This document shows, in pieces, positions 25,944 to 35,063 of a stretch of DNA of 64,000 bases (the first letter of the stretch is position 1; each line of letters begins with the position of its first letter). The stretch spans positions 1-64,000 of the forward strand of contig JAHIVC010000007.1 in the NCBI GenBank assembly GCA_018816945.1, written 5' to 3'. This stretch comes from Bacteroidota bacterium (GTDB taxonomy: Bacteria; Bacteroidota; Bacteroidia; Bacteroidales; GCA-2711565). The notes under the pieces are model-generated. The model was not told where the DNA came from. It was given only the letters and a program-made list of their open reading frames with translations, and ran no database searches. Position numbers and translations under genes: made by a program.

Positions 25944-26627
25944 ATGAAAATCTTACTTATCCAAAATCATGCAACTGAAAGCTTTGGTTATATAGAAACC
26001 TTTTTAACAGAACATAATTATGAATTTGTATGCTTCAAAGCTTACGAAGGCAATAATTATCCTCCATTAAAACAATTTACGCACCTCATGGTTGGAGGTT
26101 CTCCGCATTCGGCCAATGAGGTTGATTCAATTTTATTTCTAAAAAAAGAATGGGAATATTTGTCGAAAGCAATTAAATTGAAACTTCCGGTTTTTGGTCT
26201 TTGTTTTGGAGCACAAATCGTTGCACGAATTTTAGGTGCCAAAGTTCAAAAAAATGCCTTATTGGAAATTGGTGATTCTGAATTAAAACTAACTATAGCC
26301 GGACAGTCCGATCCATTTTTCAAAGGATTTCCAAAAAAGTTCCATGCGTTTCAATGGCATGGCGACACCTTCGATGTTCCAGAAAATGCTGAATTATTGG
26401 TTGAAGGAAAATCTTGCAATAATCAGGCATTTCGTTATAACAATATTTTGGCGGTCCAGTTTCACCTGGAGGTTGATCACATCATGGCCAGCCAATGGTA
26501 TAGCCATTTTAAAAATGACATGAAAGGCTATCACAAAAATGCAGAACAGATTGTTCAGGAATGTCTTGCGATTGAGAAAGCACAACTCCAATTATGCGAG
26601 ATTATGCTGAATAATTTTTTTGAGTAA
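25944..26627 (+). CDS. Type 1 glutamine amidotransferase (GMP-synthase-like class I)
   Basis: 227 residues with the class I triad: nucleophile Cys in FGLCFGAQI (near residue 87), His and Glu in VQFHLEVD (near 173). It resembles free-standing GATase1 proteins such as YfeJ/YLR126c-type rather than GuaA, which would carry a synthetase domain. It may hydrolyse glutamine or gamma-glutamyl compounds. The gene is convergent with the next one; only 6 bases separate their stops. Confidence 0.85.
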   Translation: MKILLIQNHATESFGYIETFLTEHNYEFVCFKAYEGNNYPPLKQFTHLMVGGSPHSANEVDSILFLKKEWEYLSKAIKLKLPVFGLCFGAQIVARILGAKVQKNALLEIGDSELKLTIAGQSDPFFKGFPKKFHAFQWHGDTFDVPENAELLVEGKSCNNQAFRYNNILAVQFHLEVDHIMASQWYSHFKNDMKGYHKNAEQIVQECLAIEKAQLQLCEIMLNNFFE

Positions 26628-26633
26628 AGATTT

Positions 26634-28175
26634 TCAACCTGCATTATTTATTAGATGCATTGCTCCCTTTACCCCATCTGCGGCACTTGAAATAATGCCT
26701 CCGGCGTAGCCGCTTCCTTCGCCAAGCATGTATAAATTCCCGAATCCTTCACAAAGTCCGGATTTTTCTCTTAAAACCTGAATGGACGAAGACGTTTTGC
26801 TTTCCAAACCCAATAGAATCCCTTTCTCAAATCCCTTCATTTTACGATTAAAATCCAACAACCCTACTTTCATTGCTTCACTGATTTCTTTCGGCAGAAG
26901 TTCCCATAAAGGTGCACTCACTAATCCTAAAGGATAACTGGTTTCAATAGCCAAACTACTTATTTTCCGAGTAATGAAATCTTCAATCCTACAATACGGG
27001 GCTTGATATGAACCAGAAAAATCGAAAAATTTTTGCTCAAGCTTTTCCACCCAATCGAGTGATTCAAGTGCTGAAACTTCCCTGTTCAATAATTGACTTA
27101 AATTTAAAGATGCTACGCACGCGGCATTTGCAAATTTGGCATCACGCCCGTACATACTCATTCCGTTTACAATATTACTTCCTTTGTATGCTGTGGCCGG
27201 AACTACCATTCCTCCGGGGCACATACAAAAACTATAAACATGATGTTTATCATCGGCATTTGAAGTAAGCCGATATTCGGCAGCTTTAACTCCTGGTAAG
27301 GATTCAATCCCCCATTGGGCCTTATTGATCAGTTCTTGCGGATGTTCCATCCTGCTCCCAATGGCAAAATTTTTTGATCGGAATTGTACTCCTTTTTTAA
27401 TAAGCATTCGATAAGTCTCGAATGCGGAATGACCGATTGCCATTATTAAATAATCCGTCTCGTAATTTTTGCCTGTACTTGTTTCAACAGTATGAATCTT
27501 TCCTTTTTTTATTTTAAGATCGGTGACGCATGTATTAAAAATAATTTCCCCGCCAATCTTGACAAACTTTTCCCTCAGGTTTTTTGCAATTATTTTTAAG
27601 TTATCGCTTCCCAAATGTGGGTGCGCCATATATTTAATTTCCTGAGGAGCACCTGCATCAACATATTCATTGATAATAAAACCCCTTTCGGTGGAAATAT
27701 GTTTAGATCTGGAAGTTAATTTACCATCCGAAAATGTACCTGCTCCTCCTTCTCCATATGCGTAGTTATTGTTTGAATCAAACTTTTCCGTTTTTTCAAA
27801 TTTTTCAATCATTTGTCCCCGATGCTCCACTTCCGAACCACGTTCAATCAGTATAACATTAAATCCGGCTTTTTGTAAAATATAAGCCGAAAAAAAACCT
27901 GCAGGCCCGCTTCCCACAACTACAACCTTTTCATCTCTCTTTTTGCAAGGAACACTTAAGGTTTCGCTTGAAAAAGGTACAGATTCCTTAATTTCTTCCG
28001 ACTGAATAAAAACTTTCAACAACCAATGAATATCCCTTTTATTACGGGCATCCAGGCTCTTGTTTTCTATTTGAAAAGAAAAATTTTTTATTCGAAACTT
28101 ATTTACTATTCTCGATCGCAGTTCAGCATCTGAATAATTTGTTGGCATTTTAATCTCAACTATTTTCTGTCCCAT
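26634..28175 (-). CDS. FAD-dependent oxidoreductase (COG2509-type dehydrogenase)
   Basis: 513 residues. An N-terminal domain of about 90 residues with a ferredoxin-like look (DARNKRDIHWLLKV) precedes the FAD Rossmann motif VVVGSGPAGFFSAYIL (near residue 95). A second conserved block is NYAYGEGGAGTFSDGKLTSR, and the C-terminal FAD contact is GEGSGYAGGIISSAADG. This matches the uncharacterised FAD-dependent dehydrogenases of COG2509. No substrate is known for the group. It is a monocistronic minus-strand gene. Confidence 0.85.
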   Translation of the reverse strand: MGQKIVEIKMPTNYSDAELRSRIVNKFRIKNFSFQIENKSLDARNKRDIHWLLKVFIQSEEIKESVPFSSETLSVPCKKRDEKVVVVGSGPAGFFSAYILQKAGFNVILIERGSEVEHRGQMIEKFEKTEKFDSNNNYAYGEGGAGTFSDGKLTSRSKHISTERGFIINEYVDAGAPQEIKYMAHPHLGSDNLKIIAKNLREKFVKIGGEIIFNTCVTDLKIKKGKIHTVETSTGKNYETDYLIMAIGHSAFETYRMLIKKGVQFRSKNFAIGSRMEHPQELINKAQWGIESLPGVKAAEYRLTSNADDKHHVYSFCMCPGGMVVPATAYKGSNIVNGMSMYGRDAKFANAACVASLNLSQLLNREVSALESLDWVEKLEQKFFDFSGSYQAPYCRIEDFITRKISSLAIETSYPLGLVSAPLWELLPKEISEAMKVGLLDFNRKMKGFEKGILLGLESKTSSSIQVLREKSGLCEGFGNLYMLGEGSGYAGGIISSAADGVKGAMHLINNAG

Positions 28176-28318
28176 TTCAAGCCATATTATTAATATTGAT
28201 CGGAGGTAAAATTAATTCAATTCAGAGCAAGATTTAGAATTTCTTTTATCTTGGCCAAGAAAACTTAGGTTTCATGTGATGAATTCAATATTTTTGTGTA
28301 ATCAGAAAAGCTACTAAA

Positions 28319-29053
28319 TTGTCACATTCATTCTCAGAAGCAATTGATCTTATTAAAAAAGCAAAACATATTGTTGCTTTTACGGGCGCAGGTATTTCTG
28401 TAGAAAGTGGCATCCCGCCATTTCGGGGTGCTCAGGGGTTATGGAGCAAATATGACCCTCAGGTTTTAGAACTTTATTATTTTTTTGACAATCCGAAAGA
28501 ATCGTGGACCGTTATTAAAGAAATTTTTTATGATTTTTTTGGGAAAGCCAAACCCAATGATGCCCATAAAGGACTTGCGATATTGGAATCAAAAGGTTTT
28601 ATCAAAGAGATCATTACCCAGAACATTGACAACCTGCATCAGGAAGCAGGGAGCAAAGTTGTTTACGAATTTCATGGGAATTCACAACAATTGATTTGTA
28701 CTTCTTGTAAATCCACTTATAAAGCACGTGAGATAAATCTAAATAAACTTCCGCCGCTTTGTTTAAAATGCAATTCATTGCTAAAACCCAATTTTATCTT
28801 TTTTGGGGAAGGAATTCCTCAGGATGCTTATCATGCGTCATTAGCTGCAGCAAAAAAAGCTGATCTTTTTATTTTAATTGGAACCACAGGCGAGGTGATG
28901 CCAGCCTGTCAAATGCCCTATATAGCAAAAGAAAATGGCGCAAAAATTATCGAAATAAATCCTGAAACATCAAAATTTACGCATACGATTACCGATGTTA
29001 TTTTAAAAGAGAAAGCATCAATCGCCATGAATCATATTATTAAATCATTATGA
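28319..29053 (+). CDS. Sir2-family NAD-dependent protein deacylase
   Basis: 244 residues from a TTG start. Motifs in order: GAGISVESGIPPFRG (NAD binding), TQNIDNLHQEAGS, the catalytic His in EFHGN, a zinc ribbon (CTSC near 129 and CLKC near 151), and the GTTGEV / INPE nucleotide contacts. It has the spacing of class III (CobB-like) sirtuins, which remove acyl groups from lysine. A TATTTTTG box at 28289-28296 may be its -7 element. The next gene overlaps its stop by 4 bases. Confidence 0.93.
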   Translation: MSHSFSEAIDLIKKAKHIVAFTGAGISVESGIPPFRGAQGLWSKYDPQVLELYYFFDNPKESWTVIKEIFYDFFGKAKPNDAHKGLAILESKGFIKEIITQNIDNLHQEAGSKVVYEFHGNSQQLICTSCKSTYKAREINLNKLPPLCLKCNSLLKPNFIFFGEGIPQDAYHASLAAAKKADLFILIGTTGEVMPACQMPYIAKENGAKIIEINPETSKFTHTITDVILKEKASIAMNHIIKSL

Positions 29054-30600
29054 AAATTAATATAAGGATGAAAAATAGAATTTACAGTATTGGGCTAATA
29101 CTAATAATGGTTGCATTCGCTACAACCAATCTAACTGCCAAAGAAACCTTAAAGAAAACGACGGCCGAACTGGATAACTATTACGAAACAGCATTGAAAA
29201 AATGGAATGTTCCGGGAATGGCAATCGCAATCGTAAAAGACAATCAGGTGATTTATGCGAAAGGCTTTGGGGTTAAAAATATTTGTACGGGAGAAGCCGT
29301 CGATGAGAATTCATTGTTTGCCATCGCATCTAATACAAAGGCGTTCACTGCGGCCGGAATTGCGATGTTGGTTGAAGAAGGCAAACTATCATGGGATGAT
29401 AAAGTCACAAAATATTTGCCTTGGTTCGAGCTTTACAGCCCGTACGTTACACATGAAATGAATATCCGCGATTTATTAAGTCACCGATCAGGGTTAAGAA
29501 CCTTTTCAGGCGACTTGATCTGGTACGGGACAGATTATAGCCGGGAAGAAATCGTAAAAAGAGCTAAATTCCTTGAACCTGCATTTGGATTCAGAGAAAA
29601 ATACGGATACCAAAATATTATGTTTATTGCCGCAGGCCTTGTTATAGAAAAAGTAAGCGGAATGAGTTGGGAAGATTTTATGCAACAAAGAATTTTTGAT
29701 CCACTGCAAATGGACAGAACAGTTACCAGTATTGCGAAACTTGATTTAAAAGGAAATTACACCACTCCTCATAATGATTATGAAGGAAAATTAATAACAA
29801 TCCCTTATCTTAATTGGGATAATGCCGCTCCTGTAGGAGGAATTTTGTCAAGCGTTGCTGATCTTTCAAAATGGATGTTACTTCAACTGAATCATGGCAT
29901 TATTGGTGCCGATACCCTTTTCACAGCCAAATCGCAACACGAAATGTGGCAGGCGCATACGGCACAAACGGTTAGTGCTTTTTCTGAGAAAATGTTTCCA
30001 AGTACCCATTTTAAAGCTTATGGTTTAGGGTGGGCATTGATGGATTATCAGGGAAGGAAAATTGTTTCTCACGGAGGTGGTTATGATGGTATGATCTCCA
30101 GAACAGTTCTGGTTCCGGAGGAAAATCTTGGATTTGTCATCCTGACAAATTCCAACAATTCCATTTCAACTCCGTTGATGTATAAAACACTTGATATGTT
30201 TTTGAGTGATGAAAAAACCGATTGGAGTGAAACGATGTTTGTTCAAGACAACAGGACGGATAACCGTGATCCTGAAGAAGGACGGATTAAAAACACCAGT
30301 CCAAGTCTGGATCTAAAAGAATATACGGGTATTTACGGGGGTAAAATATACGGAAATACTGAAGTGACTTTAGTTAACGGTCAATTAATTCTGGAAATGA
30401 AACATACCAAAATTTTCAAAGGATCATTAACCCATTGGCATTACAATACTTTTGAAATTGAATTTAAAGAGGTGCCTTCACTTCCAAAAGGAAAAGTTCA
30501 GTTCAAATTAGATGCAGATGGCAAGGTTGAAGAATTGATTATAGACGTCCCAAACCCTGATTTTGATTTTACTGAACTCGACTTTAAAAAGCTTAAATAG
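29050..30600 (+). CDS. Secreted serine hydrolase, class C beta-lactamase family (S12)
   Basis: 516 residues. The frame starts at an ATG overlapping the sirtuin stop (ATGA); the ATG at 29068 would begin the signal peptide directly (MKNRIYSIGLILIMV). Active-site motifs: SNTK (SxxK, near residue 93), YQN (YxN, near 191) and HGGGYDGM (equivalent of KTG). A C-terminal domain of about 110 residues (DLKEYTGIYGGKIYGN onward) is of the DUF3471 type. Such proteins act as D-aminopeptidases, esterases or penicillin-binding enzymes in the periplasm; resistance should not be inferred. Confidence 0.88.
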   Translation: MKINIRMKNRIYSIGLILIMVAFATTNLTAKETLKKTTAELDNYYETALKKWNVPGMAIAIVKDNQVIYAKGFGVKNICTGEAVDENSLFAIASNTKAFTAAGIAMLVEEGKLSWDDKVTKYLPWFELYSPYVTHEMNIRDLLSHRSGLRTFSGDLIWYGTDYSREEIVKRAKFLEPAFGFREKYGYQNIMFIAAGLVIEKVSGMSWEDFMQQRIFDPLQMDRTVTSIAKLDLKGNYTTPHNDYEGKLITIPYLNWDNAAPVGGILSSVADLSKWMLLQLNHGIIGADTLFTAKSQHEMWQAHTAQTVSAFSEKMFPSTHFKAYGLGWALMDYQGRKIVSHGGGYDGMISRTVLVPEENLGFVILTNSNNSISTPLMYKTLDMFLSDEKTDWSETMFVQDNRTDNRDPEEGRIKNTSPSLDLKEYTGIYGGKIYGNTEVTLVNGQLILEMKHTKIFKGSLTHWHYNTFEIEFKEVPSLPKGKVQFKLDADGKVEELIIDVPNPDFDFTELDFKKLK

Positions 30601-30621
30601 TAATTACTTAAAATTTCGAAC

Positions 30622-31128
30622 ATGGATTTTATCTGGATCATAGTGGGTATTTTACTCATTTTAATTGGCATTGCAGGTGCTATCGTTCCCGGTATTCCCG
30701 GACCAATTGTTAGTTTTTTTGGATTGTTGGTACTACAACTTAGAACCAATCCTGCTTTTAGCGAAAGTTTACTTTTTATTCTCGGTTTTATCGCAATAGT
30801 GGTTACCATACTCGATTATGTGGTACCTATTTGGGGAACTAAAAAGTTTGGGGGAACTAAAATGGGTGTCAGGGGAAGCACAGTTGGATTAATCGTAGGC
30901 ATTATTGGACTACCAATACTTGGCATCGTGATAGGACCAATTGGGATTATAGGGATAATTTTAGGCCCTTTTGTTGGAGCATTCATTGGTGAATCGATGG
31001 CTGGTAGTGACTCAACCAAAGCTTGGCGTTCTGCCATTGGATCATTCATTGGATTTATGGCCGGAACATTTATGAAGCTGGTTTATTCGTTGGTTGTTGC
31101 ATATTATTTTGTGATTGGATTAATGTAA
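30622..31128 (+). CDS. DUF456-family membrane protein
   Basis: 168 residues, about four glycine-rich hydrophobic helices. The start DFIWIIVGILLILIGIAGAI followed by VPGIPGPIVSFFGL and the later YVVPIWGTKKFGGTKMGVRGS are typical of DUF456. The function is unknown. It lies 21 bases after the serine hydrolase gene and 8 bases before the transketolase gene, so all may share a transcript. Confidence 0.82.
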   Translation: MDFIWIIVGILLILIGIAGAIVPGIPGPIVSFFGLLVLQLRTNPAFSESLLFILGFIAIVVTILDYVVPIWGTKKFGGTKMGVRGSTVGLIVGIIGLPILGIVIGPIGIIGIILGPFVGAFIGESMAGSDSTKAWRSAIGSFIGFMAGTFMKLVYSLVVAYYFVIGLM

Positions 31129-31136
31129 ATCAATTT

Positions 31137-31967
31137 ATGACTTTTCAAAAATATCAATCAACTACCGAGCTGGAAAAAATCGCTTATTCCATCCGTAAAA
31201 ATGTTTTAATAAGCCTGACTGAAGCAGGATCAGGACATACCGGAGGATCTCTTGGATTAACAGACATATTCACTGTTCTGTATTTTAATATCATGAATCA
31301 TGATCCTGAGAATTCAAAATGGGAAGAACGGGACCGTTTGATTTTATCTATTGGACATGTTACCCCTGTGCATTATGCTACTCTTGCTGAAGCCGGATAT
31401 TTCCCTGTCGAAGAATTATTAACCTTACGGAAACTGGGTACGCGTTTGCAAGGTCATCCCGGTCGTGAACATGGCTTACCCGGATTGGAATTATCTGCGG
31501 GTTCATTAGGACAAGGTTTGTCAGTTGCGGTTGGGATGGCGTTAGCAGATAAAATAGATAAAAAGAACAGAACCACATTCTGCATTTGTGGAGATGGCGA
31601 ATTACAGGAAGGTTCCATTTGGGAAGCAGCCATGAGCGCATCTCATCACAAATTAAATAAACTAATAACTATTATAGATAGAAACAGGGTTCAAATTGAT
31701 GGAAAAACGGAAGATGTAATGCAAATTGAACCGCTTGCCGACAAATGGAAGGCTTTTGGTTGGGGAGTTTTAACCTGTAACGGTAACAATATTCAGGAAT
31801 TGATTTCAACCTTAAATAAAGCCAAACAAGTAAGCGAAAAACCTACTGTCGTTATTGCGAAAACCATAATGGGCAAGGGCGTAAAATCAATCGAAGATGA
31901 TTATCGATGGCACGGAAGAGTGCCTACAAAAACAGAGCTTGAACTTTTCTTAAAAGAACTTTACTAA
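31137..31967 (+). CDS. Transketolase, N-terminal subunit
   Basis: 276 residues from the ATG at 31137; the open frame continues upstream to 31023 but that part overlaps the DUF456 gene and is out of family. The thiamine-diphosphate motif is GDGELQEGSIWEAAMSASHH then IIDRNRVQIDG (GDG...N type, near residues 150-185). HPGREHGLPGLE is also conserved. This is the ThDP-binding half of a split transketolase; it needs the C-terminal subunit encoded one base downstream. It moves two-carbon units in the pentose phosphate pathway. Confidence 0.93.
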   Translation: MTFQKYQSTTELEKIAYSIRKNVLISLTEAGSGHTGGSLGLTDIFTVLYFNIMNHDPENSKWEERDRLILSIGHVTPVHYATLAEAGYFPVEELLTLRKLGTRLQGHPGREHGLPGLELSAGSLGQGLSVAVGMALADKIDKKNRTTFCICGDGELQEGSIWEAAMSASHHKLNKLITIIDRNRVQIDGKTEDVMQIEPLADKWKAFGWGVLTCNGNNIQELISTLNKAKQVSEKPTVVIAKTIMGKGVKSIEDDYRWHGRVPTKTELELFLKELY

Positions 31968-31968
31968 A

Positions 31969-32934
31969 ATGGATTATATCAACAGAGGTAATAGATCTAC
32001 CAAAGATGGCTTTGGTATTGGACTTTTAAAATTGGGAGAGAAGCACAAAAATCTTATTGCTTTAGGAGCAGATATTACGGCTTCCGTAGGTGTAAATTAT
32101 TTTGCAGAAAAATTTCCGCAACGATTTTTTTCTTTAGGCATAGCCGAACAAAATTGCATTGGCGTTGCTGCCGGATTAGCATTAAGTGGTAAAATTCCTG
32201 TTTTTAGCACTTATGGAGTTTTTGCAGCACTTCGCACCACCGATCAAATCCGTATTTCATTATGCTATAATAATGTACATGTCATTATTGGAGGAGCTCA
32301 TGCGGGCATTTCTGTTGGTCCTGACGGAGCAACTCATCAGGCACTGGAAGATATTGCGATCATGCGGGTACTGCCAAACATGACCGTTTTTTCGCCTTGC
32401 GATGCAACACAAACTGAACAGGCCATTATAGCTGCAGTTGAACAAATTAAAGGTCCGGTTTATCTTCGGTTTGGGCGTGCTCCCGTTCCCGATTTTATAA
32501 ATCCTGATTTAGAATACATTCCAGAAAAAGCCCAGACCTTAAAAAAAGGCAATGATATTACCTTAATAGCCACTGGGCATATGGTTTGGGAAGCTTTACA
32601 ATCCGCAAAAATATTGGAAGAAAAGGGCATCTCGACCAGGGTGATCAATATTCACACCATCAAACCTATAGATAAAGAAGTAATCATTAATGCAGCTAAG
32701 GAAACCAAAGCCATCGTAACCCTGGAAGAACATCAGGTTCAGGGTGGATTTGGAAGTGCAGTTGCAGAAGTGATCGTTGAGAATTATCCTGTTCCTTTAA
32801 AAATGATTGGTGTGCAAGATCGTTTTGGTGAATCAGGTCAGCCGGAAGAATTAATGATAAAATATGGTTTGAAGGCTGAGATATTTACGAAAGACATCCT
32901 GCATTTTATTAATTTAACCTCAAGTTCGATCTAA
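31969..32934 (+). CDS. Transketolase, C-terminal subunit
   Basis: 321 residues: a pyrimidine-binding domain with the catalytic Glu in LGIAEQNCIGVAAGLA (near residue 57), and a C-terminal transketolase domain with VTLEEHQVQGGFGSAVAE. It pairs with the N-terminal subunit encoded immediately upstream, as in other split transketolases or DXS-like pairs. The gap after it contains short tandem words and then a sigma-54-type promoter for the next gene. Confidence 0.93.
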   Translation: MDYINRGNRSTKDGFGIGLLKLGEKHKNLIALGADITASVGVNYFAEKFPQRFFSLGIAEQNCIGVAAGLALSGKIPVFSTYGVFAALRTTDQIRISLCYNNVHVIIGGAHAGISVGPDGATHQALEDIAIMRVLPNMTVFSPCDATQTEQAIIAAVEQIKGPVYLRFGRAPVPDFINPDLEYIPEKAQTLKKGNDITLIATGHMVWEALQSAKILEEKGISTRVINIHTIKPIDKEVIINAAKETKAIVTLEEHQVQGGFGSAVAEVIVENYPVPLKMIGVQDRFGESGQPEELMIKYGLKAEIFTKDILHFINLTSSSI

Positions 32935-33110
32935 GCATTTCTCATGAAACTGTTACTGTATATATGAGATTTAGCATTTTGAGCTATCAAGGTGTTAGCT
33001 ATTGGCATTTAGCTGTTGGTCAAATAGCAAGTGACTTTTGTTGTGTCTTGAATCTTGTGTCTTGAATCTTGTGTCTAACATCTAAAGTCTAACGTCTCAT
33101 AACTTAATCT
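32935..33110. repeat. Gap with 14-bp tandem repeat (TGTGTCTTGAATCT)
   Basis: At 33041-33076 the 14-base word TGTGTCTTGAATCT occurs about 2.6 times in tandem, followed by related words (CTAACATCTAAAGTCTAACG). The preceding stretch has repeated AGCTATT/AGCTGTT words. No reading frame was seen. Confidence 0.6.
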
Positions 33111-33165
33111 ATTAAATTAGTTACCATTTTATTTATTTGCATTTTATTTAAATTTAATTTGGTTT

Positions 33166-33182
33166 TTGGCATAAGAATTGCA
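33166..33182 (+). promoter_or_regulatory. Sigma-54-type promoter, TTGGCAT-N5-TTGCA
   Basis: TTGGCATAAGAATTGCA carries the invariant GG and GC doublets 10 bases apart, the -24/-12 signature of sigma-54 (YTGGCACG-N4-TTGCW). The expected transcription start is near 33193, about 34 bases before the ATG at 33227. No matching activator is encoded in the window. Confidence 0.65.
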
Positions 33183-33226
33183 AATTTCGCATGAAAAATA
33201 TTAACCATAATAATTCATAAATATAA

Positions 33227-34066
33227 ATGATGATGAAAACAAAATTACTTACTTTAATAATACTGGCTATATCATATAGCAGTTATGCACAGACAGCATA
33301 TGATAAAATTTACACCAATGACAAAATTATTGAGTGTACGATCAAGGAAGTCACACCGGATGCAGTAAAATTCTGTTATCCTAACGAAGATCTGGTAAAT
33401 TCAATTTATAAAAATACAATCCTCAAAATAGAATATAAATCAGGTCGGGTTGAAGAATTTGCAGAAGCTACCTCATTTAAAACAGTCCGTAGTGGGGCTG
33501 ATTGGGAAAATGTTTCCATTACACAAATTGAAAGTGAAGTAAAAGGATTGTTCAAACTGGAAGATGTTTCTTCAAAGGCCAAGGGTACCACTGCTATTGC
33601 CAATGTCAACAAAGTAAAGGACCGTGCGATGAAAAAACTGAAAATAGAAGCAGCTATGATGGGAGGTAATATTATTTACATTACACAACAGGATACCAGA
33701 GGAAACCTTTTCGGGAGTGAATACCAGGCTTCTCAACCAACTGAAACAAATTATGCAGGAGTTGCTTATACCAATAAAAGACCCAGTTTTAGCGAATTTC
33801 AAGCTTTGTATGAAACAAAAAAACAATTTCAGTTTCAATCGAAGGAATTTCTTGGGAATAATAGCCCTGACTTAGAATCAACAAAACCAAAAATATATAA
33901 TGTAAACATCAATAATATTGAAGACGAAAAAGGCTTCATCTATGTTTATGCTGATATTCCGGGTGAGGAAAGTAATAAATTCAGGGTAAGTTATTTTGAT
34001 CAGGAAGTTGTGGTTTTAATGTATCAGGACAAACGTAAGATTTATAATCTGGTTCTGGGAATTTAA
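33227..34066 (+). CDS. Secreted hypothetical protein
   Basis: 279 residues with a signal peptide (hydrophobic LLTLIILAISYSSY, cleavage after AQ). Three ATG codons in a row (33227, 33230, 33233) could start it. The mature part begins with a small beta-rich region (DKIIECTIKEVTPDAVKF, a pattern seen at the N-terminus of many Bacteroidota secreted proteins), then a Lys-rich helix and a C-terminal beta region. No function is recognised. The upstream sigma-54-type promoter and the downstream terminator show that it is transcribed alone. Confidence 0.75.
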   Translation: MMMKTKLLTLIILAISYSSYAQTAYDKIYTNDKIIECTIKEVTPDAVKFCYPNEDLVNSIYKNTILKIEYKSGRVEEFAEATSFKTVRSGADWENVSITQIESEVKGLFKLEDVSSKAKGTTAIANVNKVKDRAMKKLKIEAAMMGGNIIYITQQDTRGNLFGSEYQASQPTETNYAGVAYTNKRPSFSEFQALYETKKQFQFQSKEFLGNNSPDLESTKPKIYNVNINNIEDEKGFIYVYADIPGEESNKFRVSYFDQEVVVLMYQDKRKIYNLVLGI

Positions 34067-34081
34067 GATCTGAATAATGTT

Positions 34082-34112
34082 AAAAAAGAGTCAGATTTCT
34101 GACTCTTTTTTT
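34082..34112. terminator. Bidirectional terminator shared with the 3' end of truA
   Basis: AAAAAGAGTCAG pairs perfectly with CTGACTCTTTTT around a 4-base loop, and a T run follows on the plus strand and an A run precedes it. The truA stop codon (34091-34093) and its last codons lie within this stem, so one palindrome ends both convergent genes. Confidence 0.85.
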
Positions 34113-34873
34113 AATTTACTGAAAATAGATTCCGGATATTCCACTTCCTCTAAAAACAAGGCCTTCGCCGGAACTGAGTAACCTGCTTCGTTCCGGTTTC
34201 TGCGTTCAATGATGTTTTTGAATTCTTCTATGGTGATTTTACGTTGCCCCACCTCCAATAAAGTCCCCACAATTGCCCTTACCATATTTCTCAAGAATCG
34301 ATCAGCTTTGATAGTGAAAATCAATTTATGGCCCACTTCTTCCCATTTCGCATTAAAAATTTTACAATTATTGGTTTTTGTTTGTGTATGCAATTTTGAA
34401 AAACTCGTAAAATCATCATAAGCAATCATTTCAAATGCAGCCTTGTTCATCAATTCAATATCCAAATCACCAAATAAATAAAATGAATAATCATCCATAA
34501 AAGGATCTTTTCTGCGATTGATATAGTATTTATAAGTTCGGGATAAAGCATCGAATCGTGCATGGGCATTCTCTTTAACCGGTTCAATACTAAAAACAGC
34601 GATTTCTGGCGGAAGAAACCTATTCAGTTTAAAGCACAAATTTATCCGTTCTTCATCACAAATCTCCCGATCGATATCAAAATGGGCATAAAAATTATTG
34701 GCATGTACCCCGGTATCTGTACGGCCACAGCCTGTTATATTAATTTCTTTGTCAAGAAGTGTTTGTAAACCAATGGTAACAGACTGCTGAACAGTTGGTG
34801 CATTTACTTGAAATTGCCAACCATGAAAGCCCGTTCCCTTATAGGCCAGATGCATAAAATAACGCTTTATCAA
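34091..34873 (-). CDS. truA: tRNA pseudouridine synthase A
   Basis: 260 residues with the TruA layout. The catalytic Asp is in GCGRTDTGVHA (near residue 54), and the family blocks YKGTGFHGWQFQ, SRTYKYYINRRKDPF and FLRNMVRAIVGTLLEVG are all present. It makes pseudouridine at positions 38-40 of tRNAs. The last codons are inside the terminator stem. The start at 34873 is preceded by a gap with inverted word repeats. Confidence 0.95.
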   Translation of the reverse strand: MIKRYFMHLAYKGTGFHGWQFQVNAPTVQQSVTIGLQTLLDKEINITGCGRTDTGVHANNFYAHFDIDREICDEERINLCFKLNRFLPPEIAVFSIEPVKENAHARFDALSRTYKYYINRRKDPFMDDYSFYLFGDLDIELMNKAAFEMIAYDDFTSFSKLHTQTKTNNCKIFNAKWEEVGHKLIFTIKADRFLRNMVRAIVGTLLEVGQRKITIEEFKNIIERRNRNEAGYSVPAKALFLEEVEYPESIFSKLKKESEI

Positions 34874-34901
34874 TATTTTTGATTTTACACAAAAGTAGAA
34901 A

Positions 34902-34999
34902 AAAGTGACTAAAGTGCACTAAAGTATTTAGAGTGCCTAAAGTTTCAATATTTCAAAACAGCTTTAGTACTTTATTCACTCAAGGCATTTTAGTCACTT
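34902..34999. repeat. Inverted-repeat element between truA and nikR (AGTGCCTAAA word family)
   Basis: AAGTGACTAAA (34903-34913) and TTTAGTCACTT (34989-34999) form a perfect 11-bp inverted repeat about 97 bp across. Inside are further copies of the ACTAAAGT and AGTGCCTAAAGT words (34932-34943). The same AGTGCCTAAA word recurs in the element at 48100-48325. Confidence 0.7.
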
Positions 35000-35063
35000 A
35001 TTTAAACTCATCCTAAATTTCTTTAAAAATAAGCTTTAACCTCTTATATCTATAAAAACAGCA

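Noticed and set aside
29050-30600. Antibiotic-resistance beta-lactamase
   Set aside because: The class C-like fold with a C-terminal DUF3471-type domain is typical of general serine hydrolases; resistance cannot be claimed.
31023-31136. Longer N-terminus for the transketolase N-subunit
   Set aside because: It overlaps the DUF456 gene in another frame and has no transketolase similarity.
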